A stretch of DNA of 33,948 nucleotides from contig NW_014577332.1 in the NCBI RefSeq assembly GCF_000485595.1, positions 304,246 through 338,193 on the forward strand, read 5' to 3'. This document shows, one piece after another, positions 16,989-27,600 of this stretch. Source of the stretch: Priapulus caudatus. Its lineage: Eukaryota > Priapulida > Priapulimorpha > Priapulimorphida > Priapulidae. Position 1 is the stretch's first letter; each line of letters starts with the position of its first letter. The position numbers were made by a program, and so were the translations under genes. Under the pieces are notes generated by a model. It saw only the letters and a program-made list of their open reading frames with translations. It did not search any database and was not told the origin of the DNA.

Positions 16989-19900
16989 CTGCAAGAAAGA
17001 GAGTACGTAAACCATGATGCACATGTGAATTACTCAGTAGAGACGTAGCTACATGGTGAATGCACCAGTAATACTTTAAATTTACATTTAGTTATTGTAA
17101 CAGTAGACTGATGAAGCAATGAAACAGTGACACTCTACCACAAATTTACTTACTTTCCTGTAATTCTGCCATGGTGGCCCTCAATTCCCGTTGCACACTA
17201 TAAATGACAGAAGACATGAATTAAACAATGAAAATATGAAATTAACAGGATTAAGATAAACTAATGTAACACAATGTAATTTAAAAATAACGTAATTCTT
17301 GTCATGTTACGCAATCTTCACTCCATCCATCATTATAGACAATAATTTACACTCTGATGCAGTACATAGGACACAGCGGCCGAACGCTTTCTGCTCACGC
17401 CATGGGAAGAATGCCTCATAAGCCCCCCGCCGATACCACACAGAATCCGCGAACGCGGCACGCTTCGGCGACACGATCGCCGAATAGACGTCGCGGCATC
17501 GTCTTCTCGCTCGGAGCGGTCACTCACTCACCCTGGTCTCGATGTCCGTCCAGTCGCCATCGACGCCGTTCACCATGTCTTCGTCCGGATCCGAGCGCCG
17601 CTTCCTGCTTCCCGGCGACGTCTGCCGAAGCACTTCAACATCGTTGAAGACGACAGCAGTCCCGCCTCCGGCCGTAGGAAGGCAGTCGCCCTGCGCAACA
17701 CGACAATAATACGGCACGTCAGCAGATAGCATCGTCACACAGGGTGTGAAATTAACGCGAGTCCGGAGTCATATACGCCCTGATTTACTGTCGGACTCCT
17801 CGAAAATTCTGCTATACTAAATAGTTCGATCCAGAGCACGGCCTCGCGGAATTACCGTATTTTTTCAGCAAATGACCAAATAAAATTTGGCAGACGTGCA
17901 ACTGTGCAACTGCATGAATCTTCAAAATAAGCACATGCGTTATTGTTAATATCTTTAGTTTTGAAATTCAGACTGCGAACATTTGCTGCAGACTCCCTCT
18001 TTTTGAGGGCAGGGAGTCCGTTGGATTCCCTTGATCAAAAGCTAATTTCTACCCCTGCACATCAAAACGTCAGTGTAACTGCACGTACTATTTTGTGTGT
18101 GCGTGTGATTACCTGTCACTCTGCCCAGTTTCCCTATCTGCCTATACTTAAATAAACATTACTACGCTGTCAAGTATATTTGGTTAGATTATAGCTGGAA
18201 CTTTGTGCCATGTTAGAACCATCACGATATAGTTAATGCATATACTCGTTTCAGATGGTTTCCGAGACTACGCTGTTTGCCGCAGGCAATCCATCATTCC
18301 ATAGACAGTATGAAGATATAATAGCGAATATGTTCATTTTACATTTACAGACACGACAGATGAGAATTTGCAACTAACTGACCACACCAAGAGAAACCAT
18401 CACATAGCATTCACGGCTACGAACTTCATGGTTCACGATTTTCACTATGGGCAGACCTGCCAACCTGTGATTCAAGAAAATAGTAAGGCTTTTCTTTTCT
18501 TGCAGCAGGCGGCCATTTTGTTTGTATGTTATGCGCGCAATGAATGATGGGACTAACTCTAGATCACGCGAGAACAACGTGAATGCGTGATCCAATATGG
18601 CTGCGTTCTCGGCTCACAATGTAAAAAACATTAATTTTCACAAGTCGTAAAAAATCGTAAGTTTTTCAGTTTGATCGTACATTCGTAGAAACTAGAAACA
18701 TCATGGAATTCGTAAGGAATGCGAAAAAATCGTAAGGGTTGGCAGGTCTGTATGGGCACAGTGCAGCCGGTGGACACCCAGGGCCCGCCCAGGCACTTCT
18801 ACACGCCCTCAGACGCACTGCTAATCTCTCTACCTTGATAAGCCTGGTCTCTACGTTTCCGTCGGCTTGCTGCTCCTGATGCGTGAGCAGGTACTTGGAG
18901 GAGCGCTGCGTGTCCTGCACTTCCAACTGGCTCACAGACTTCTTGTTACGAAGTTTCTTCTGCAGTACTGTGCCTGAATGAATTTTTCAAGATTCAACGT
19001 GAGGCTATCGCGACGTGCGTAAGGCCATGTTAACAGAGAGTTGTGCACCGAGTAACTGACAGGTACATCAGTGCAATTTTATCACAAATAGAATTAATTC
19101 TTTTTAGCAGCAGACCCTCAGGGTTTCGTATACCTGCATTATATTGTTTTTGTTTTTTCGAGAGCAGCATTGGTTCACAGCAGCAATACGTACCAGTTTC
19201 AATATTGCCAGGAGGTCTGTGGTCCAGCCACGTATCGGCACCAGTGGAGCGGGATCGTCTGTGTCGGATGTTAACAACAGGAGCGCTCTGAAAGAAAATC
19301 ATTCCACCTATAAAACAAAGCTGACAGACTTTGTACTTGTTATTCACAAATATTAAATCTAACCAAGTGTCATACTATATCATTATACTGTAGCATAATA
19401 CATAGTATCATATGAAATATAAATATAAGTCATTATGGATGACCACATCCTGTTTTACTAATAGTGGGCCTACTGGAAAGAATATTTTACATGACTTTAG
19501 TATCCCTAGAAATTTGATATGAAACGATGAGTGCTGACACGATTCAAGCAAGGTGCACGCCCACTCGTAAATAGATTTTGCTTTAGCATTACATATTTCT
19601 CACTAACATCACTACGTATTCGTGCATTGCAAGATGCTTACGCCCTTTGGAGGAGGAGACCTGGATCTGAGCTTCGTCCCAGGTCGAGAAGTCGGTGTCT
19701 GGTTGTTGAACTCTCTCACCCGAGATCCGACGAAGTTCAGCCGCGGCTCGGACTGAGCAGGCTTCACACGGCCTACAGCAATTGCATCATCGTTTTTACC
19801 CGCATATATATTGTATGAACCAGCACCAGTTCGTGTGGCATTAGCAATAATTTTAAAAGCAGAGTTAACAGGATCTGTAACAATCACATATCATTGTTAG

Positions 19901-20823
19901 ATAGAATCTTTACATGTATCAACCTGTCAAAATTAATTTTTAAGGAACATAGCACGTGCAGTCGATCCTGGTTGATGCAATGCATCATCATGCAGCTGAA
20001 TGACTAAGGAAGCTATGAAATGCAAAATACACTATTTGCACAATGCAGAATGCAATGGGATGCATTGTTATCATTGCTACAACTAATGGTTAGCAGCACG
20101 AACAACAGACAACAACTGGACAACATTTCATTACCGAATGCTACATGCTATAGGCAATAACTGATGCAAGCATATAGCTACATGAATTACAGCATACATG
20201 CGCCGCTACTGCTATTACCACCCACACAGCAATGACTGCCTGGCAACGACTGTCTGGCAATGAGTGCCTGGCAATGACTCCCCAGCAATGACCGCCTGGC
20301 AATGACTGCCCAGCAATGACTGCTCAGTAACGACTGCGCAACAATGACAAGCCAGCACGCTATGGTTAGTTTAAGCTACCTGCATGGAAGCGAGGCGTGT
20401 TAGCCGTTGCCCTCGCGCCGGTTGGTGGCGCCACCGCCGCCTTCCCACCTGGTCGTCGCACCGGAGTCTCCGATGCGAGGATCTCCTTCACCGCGCGCAG
20501 CTTCTCCTCGCGCTCCCACATCTTCGACTTCAGTTCCTCCTCCGTCATCTTCACACGCTTCTCCTGCAACGACGAGGAAGCCGTGAGGGCGAGACACGCG
20601 ACGGACGGGAGAAACTTAGCGAGCACTTCGGTTTGTCGACAGCTAATGTAGCGTGGCGCAGCGAGCAGAGCAGACGATTTACACGCGAATGCAAGAGGAC
20701 TGAAGCAATGCTGCAACTCGCATTTAACTCCTACAAACTAGTTGGTTTGTTTGCAACATAAAGGGCTGATGGGCGTGTGGTAAGATAAAAAGAAGAAATG
20801 AGGTTATCGGTGAAGTAACAGAA

Positions 20824-20866
<43 letters not shown>

Positions 20867-23800
20867 AAGAGAGAAAGTGTGAGAGACAGACAGAGAGAGA
20901 GAGAGAGCGAGCCTGAGAGATTTGTCTAATAATAGCACAGCGATGTAAATGCCTACCATTTCTTTGCTCATGCGCTCCCGCTCAAGGTCGATCTTGCTGC
21001 GATACTTGTTCTTCAGCCGATCTCGCTCCATCTGCTCCTGCGTGATCTTCATTCTCTTGTCATCCAGCTAGACCATGAATTATTTTGTATTAATTTTTTT
21101 TAATATTTCGCTTATCGACATGAGATCATCATCACTTACGATCACAGTACCTGACATCAACTTATTATCAGAATTATAATTTGATTTGGCATGTAAATAG
21201 TGCCCATACCTCGTACTGCAGATGCACTTTGTCAGCCTCACTGTTCAGGTTAGCTCTCTCCATTTCGCTCAGGTATTTCTGGTACTGTTTCAGCTGCCGC
21301 TCAAGCCGATCGCTCTTCTTCTGCTCAGCATCCAACTCTGTCGTCAGGTACTCTGCTTGCTGAAGCCAAGAAAGAGACAATGAGTGTGGGTGTCTATAGG
21401 GTTATCACAGCTTTTAATGGATAAAGCTCGCTTATGTAAACTACCTGTTAACTCAGTGCTGAAGACAAACATTTAATCTTAGCGATATTTGACTCATAAA
21501 GGTTGCTTTCATGTTTTTTAAGCAAATTGAGATAACTTGAGAAAGGAGTACTATGGAAACATTTGGTTGTGCTATCGCACATGCGGACTGCTGTGGACAC
21601 TTAAGTTAGCACATACTACAGTAGCGAGAACACACTATACCCTAGCAACCAAGTAGTGATAATTATTTACAGAAAAACAATGAACAACAAAACAATAAAT
21701 CTGATGGTCATCTGCTATTTAAAGATGAAAAATGTCAAAACAAGCCTTGGCAACAAAATAGGCACATATATCTCATGTTTTGAAAAGCAACTTACAGATT
21801 TGTAGTGATTTCTCTCATTCTCTAATGTAACCAAATCATTTCGAAATTGCGTTTCTGTAAAAAACAAAAACAAAGTACATACTAATATGAAACTGTCATA
21901 TCTCATCAGTTGAATAGGCAGTAAACACCAGTCAAACAATAAACGGCACAGTTGACACTATGGCCACTAATGACCCTAATTCTATTTAGCTATGATATTT
22001 TTTGATTGTGGTTATCAAAACATTTTTGTTAGATGCTTTTTTTCCAGCAGACACTGAACTTATAACCACATGAACCACGAGTCACGAAATCAGTCACAAT
22101 CAAATTAAAAGTCAATGAGTATGAATTGTGCACGCGCGTGCGTGCCTAGCGCGAGCAGTGTGGGAGCATACGTTTGTGAGCGAGGTCACGAAGCAGGGTA
22201 TTCCTACGGTTCTGCCGATCCACCAGGAACTGCACCAGCGGAACCAGCACACTGCCATCGGCTGCGTCACTGATCTGTAATACACGGATTTACACTCACT
22301 GCATTCGTCATACGAGAATCGAACACCAGCAACATCCATGTTCCTGCCCAAACGAAAATGCACGATGGCAGCAGCTGATCTTTTGCTATGAAGCCGGGCT
22401 ACATTTATAGGGTTAACTGCACGATGAGAAACTTAACAAACTGAACATGTGCGAAAAGTTGGGCACCTGCGTCACACTGGGGACATCGTGCATGCAAACA
22501 ACAAGTAACGTGTGAGACGGTTCATTATCTCTTTGGTTAAATAATTGCTCACTAACCTCTAGTTGTGGGAATGGGGGCCCAAGGCTGTACTGTAATGGAA
22601 TGGGTAGAACTGCCAGATCAACATCAGCTGAAAATAGAAATAAATTACATTTGAAACCAATTTACTTTATTAAGAGATCATTTACATCACTACGAAATGT
22701 TATAAAAAAGCCAAAAATGAGATTAACCAGTTCATAAACACACTGATAAAACTGACAAAATGCTACTTACTTCCATCCTCCTCTGCTTTCTTCATAGCAT
22801 CCTTGTACATCTGGTTGGCACGGCGACGGCCAGGAGCCAAACCAACGTCAAACATAATTTCGGTCGGCCGTGTTACCTGCACTTCTTGTGTCAGCTGCGC
22901 AAACTTCATCACATGCTGGAAACCATAAATAGTTGACCTTCCTGTTACGTGTACCCTTTGTACTGTTGCACATACTCACTCTAAACAAAACCTGAATATT
23001 CTCAAGAAATTCCTCAACCATTATGATCTACAGGCAAATGCATGTATGCACACTTATGATCCGTATTAACCATAACCACAGATACAAAGGAGACAAAGCA
23101 CAGCATTTCAATTTGCATTCATTAACAACGTAGCAGCAAATTATCTTGCCTTGTCTCCTTCTCATAGGCAGGAAGAGTTTATTATTACTGTATTAGTAAA
23201 GAACACACAATATTTTACCAAATAAATGTAAGTAAAACAGACGAATAGGAATGGTTTGTAACTCACCAATGTTTCCTCATAGTCAGGGCCGGCCGGATTG
23301 ACACAGACAATCATTCTGACCTTGCCTTCACCGTCGAAATAGTTCTTAAACAAGTGCGTAACTTTGCTGTCTCGATAAGGAACCAACTGAAATGCACAAC
23401 AATCATGGTAGAGTTGCCAAAATACCTTAAGCATAATATCACTGGTCAACTACTGCACACTTGCCCAGAAAAACCCTGCACACTACTGGCAAAAAACATG
23501 GTTAGAATAGCTACCAATGCTAGATCTGTCAGCACTTTGACATCACTGTCAATTTATGAATTTCGAATCATTGTCTACCATTCACCTACATAAGCCATTT
23601 CACGTTTCAGCTAATTTATATGTTACCTTATTAGTGCCCATCATTTGGTTCTCCCTAAGCGTCTCTATGCAAGTTCTTAATGTCATTAGCGACGTATTGA
23701 TGTTTCCTGAAAAAAGGCAGTAAAAGCACATTTTATTAGATGCTCACGTCTCCGAGCAAATTCAAAAATAACTCATCCCCCGTATAGCAACAAAATAATA

Positions 23801-24152
23801 TAATTTCTTACAACGTACAACTCTTTCTTTACCCTTTTCAATTTCTCCACACAATCCACATATTTCCAGCAAAAATGAGTTATTATTACCCTTCAAACTT
23901 CGATTCATTTTTTTGCAACAGCAATACTGACTAATTATATTGTCGACATACCAGCTTCACGGAGCCGATCTCCAGAATTGTTTGTCCTGTGAGTTCTCTC
24001 ACTGCCTGCCAAGTCCACCAGAGACATCTGACTAACACAGATAGCTTCCCCATCCTGGTAAGGAAAGACAATTCAGGTTTAGGTGACACAGATGGTAAAC
24101 TGTTTCAGGTCAAGCTGTTAAGAAATACGTTTACCTTGTGAAGTATGATGGC

Positions 24153-24233
<81 letters not shown>

Positions 24234-24579
24234 AAGAGAGAAAGGGAAAGAAGGGAGATGGATTGAATTAGATAAGGGAGAGTGGGAGAGTGGAGAGATC
24301 GAGAAGGGGCAAATTAGAGAAGGGAAATGGGAGAATGGAGGGAGAGAGATGGGAGAGGGCAGAAAGAGGGAGAGACACATAGAGAGACATAGGATAATAG
24401 AGACAAGGAGAGAGAGAGAGAGTTCCCTGCTTACATTGAAATTCACAAATGTAACCGTTGGCACATTTACATGAATTTTTTTTAATCATAATAACACGGG
24501 CATGTAGACGCACATCAAACTCAAATCTGCGGCTCACACATGAATGGTGCCACACCAGCACGTCTCCACTACACACACA

Positions 24580-24611
<32 letters not shown>

Positions 24612-27600
24612 CAAAAGCACCCGCACACACACACACACACACCATAAGCACTTCCTCGCCGACAGGGTCTGATGGTGCCTGCACCAGTCTGATGTTGAAC
24701 ACGCTGTGGCTTCGACTTGACTCGGTGTTGAGCACAGTATGTGCCACCCTACGCCGCTTCTGACCTACAGCACGGTAACAAAGAAGACGATTAATCACGT
24801 GGTTCGAGAAAGTAAAACCGGAGAGGCACAGGCATTTTAAAGATGAGAATCACAATATTTGACAAGGAGTACAAGAACTATTATGTTTAACATTAGAAAC
24901 TATTTAACATAAGTATTAACGCATAACATAACATATTTAACATAGGGACATGCAATTAGCCTGATTTTGTTGACCAGTTATATTTCGGTTAGCAATGCCG
25001 GTTAGCAGTAAAGTAGTTAGTACGTGAGTAAAATGATGAAATACAACTGAAACAACACTGAGGATTTCCCATCACACTATTGTCAGTGTTTTGTACTGTT
25101 ATCTGTTATTGTTAACATTAGCAGCTCCAAATAACTTCCACTGTCCGCTGCCGTTTGCTTCCATCACACACTGACATACCTTTCAACAGCACCTCGAAGG
25201 CCTCCTCTGTGCTCTTAATCTCCACCTCTACAGCTCCACTCACGTACATATTGCGATTCGCATCCTCCCGCATCACCTTCGACTGTGGCGGCCTGCACAC
25301 GAATTCAATGCGTGTTGAGCTAATTGTACGATGCATCTCAAGGTACACGTGACCTCGTGTCGTGAGCGCAACGCCTTGCAGTGCATTAATATTGCTGACC
25401 ATAACTGTCGTGATCACGCATTTGTCGTAACCCCAACAATTCACAACCGTAATAATGAACTTAAATAACAACTTGCACATTTTAGGTACAATCTGCCAAC
25501 CCCATACTAAAATGCTGGGTTAGGTCACACTGCGAAGAGGATTCAATTTGCTGAAGAGCAACAGACCATCGTTTATTTAATCGCATTCACGCAACCAACC
25601 GGCCAATAAAAAAATCCTAAAATGCGAACGTGACGCGCGTAGGCACACCTGGGTTTGACGCCGTCGTATTCCGTTTCCTCGAGGAGGTCGTACACGTAGT
25701 TGTTGTATATCTCGACGTACGACACGAACACCGCGTACACGTTGTCTTCAAACAGATTCGTGATCTTCGTGTGGTCCGGCACGCGCGACCCGTACTCAAA
25801 GTCTGCTCCTCGGGGCCTGAGAATCATCGGACGCGATACAATGAGCATCGCGAAATGCATTCTATACGTTCAGCGCTGTCTCGATGATTAAACAGATGGC
25901 AAGAGCTTTGGATCATTCTACAAAGCATAACTTGATTGATATGCAACGTATAGTACAAGAGTGTCCGATTTGTATTCACTATTCAATGACACAAAAGCTG
26001 AGGGAGGACGTTTTGTTCGACATTCGGATGATAGGGATGCAAGTTTCATTCATCTGATACAATCGACTGCTTCTGTAGTTGAGCTTCATACCTGCGAGGA
26101 GTGGTTGGAGTCTTGGGGATGGTCGGTGGAGCGACGTCGCGCTCCTGACGCTCTAGCATTGCATCAGCTTCCGTCTGCACTTCAAACAAGTTGGCCTTGT
26201 CTGGTTTAAACACCTGCGAGACAGATCAGCGAATAACACAGTTAATGATTGAGAGCATTTACCCACAGAACATGTAGATCAAACCTCAATATATTTGTGG
26301 GACCATGGACCATTGAACTGTCAGCACAATCACACAGTACTAACAACATGTGCAGTTTGTAAGTGTCAAAATAGTATAAAAATTAAAACTAGTTTGTATC
26401 ACAAGATTTATCAACGTGACACAATTCGAAACTAGTTGAAAACAGAATATACAAATGTGTAATTGCCAAACATTATAATGCTAACAGGAACCTCATATTC
26501 AGTTCAAATATTGTTCTCCTACAGCCAGCTCTAATCAAATTAATCATAACAAGTGTGAAACATATCTTACATATTTATAAGCCTGTAGTTCACCAATGCT
26601 GTTGAAAATGACATCGAGGCACCGGGGAAGAATACCCCCATCCTGTGGCGTTCCGGTCATTGCGTGTGTTTTTCCAGACCCAGTTATCCCATAAGTGAAC
26701 AGTAACCCTGTAGTAGGGAGTCAAAATAAGTACAATCATGAGTTGTTATATTACAATTATCATTGCAAGCACATACCAAATAATTTCTTCTTCTTTTTTT
26801 AATTTTTATACACTTTTAATTTACAATTAGTTCGCAATAACAACTCAGCCATAATGAATAATTATGCGATGTTGTGAATTAATTGACCTACCATTTTTGC
26901 CATGCAGTAAATCATCTACTAGAGGCAATGCTACATGGTCGTACAAGCCTTTCTGTGAACTCTCCTCATCAAACACAAACTTGAATCCATAATCCAACTA
27001 TGGAAAGAAAACATTCAGTCTCAATTATGTAACAAAATAATTTATATTCATGCTCATTTCAAAGAACATCAGAGCTGCATGTACATTAAGTAAAATATTT
27101 CAATAAATTTTGCCCAAATAGTCGATATAGACAGATCAGAAGTCAGTGGTAGTAACTTGACAAATACATGTAGATGTCTTTGCACATTCACAAGGTGCAA
27201 TTCCCAGTTGTTTTTAAAAACTCTTCTATATATAGTTTGTCAATTGAACTTTACAAAGTGAAAGTGGACCGATTACCTCCTTATAGTTGCCGGATTTGAA
27301 CGTCTGGGAGGATTCCGGAGGCCAGATCTTCAGAATAGTGCTGCTTGTTGGTGCACAGCATCGCTCAGTTAAGCCAGACTCTAAGGGCCTTAGTCTGCAG
27401 TAAACCTGTAGAAAATAGCAACCCCATTACGATGTTAAACCGTACAGAAATTTATCAATCGAGGAGTGTGGTGCCGACACAATATTCGTTATTACTGTTT
27501 GTGTAAGACACACAGATGTCAGTTTGGTAGGTGGGGTCACAGGGTTCTCCCCAGGATGAAATTCAAACAGGGGGGAGTTTTCCCAAACGGGGCGCGGGCG

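Noticed and set aside
20231-20356. CRISPR-like direct repeats
   Set aside because: Units are contiguous with no spacers, in an intron of a eukaryotic gene; it is a minisatellite.
24105-24798. Long open frames rich in Ser-Leu or Arg-Glu
   Set aside because: They are translations of the (GA)n/(CT)n repeat; only 24643-24764 within them is a real exon.
25649-25803. Alternative acceptor of KIF23 exon 7 at AGCAG/ACTTT
   Set aside because: Joined to exon 6 it produces an immediate stop; the acceptor 14 bp upstream keeps the frame and a conserved sequence.
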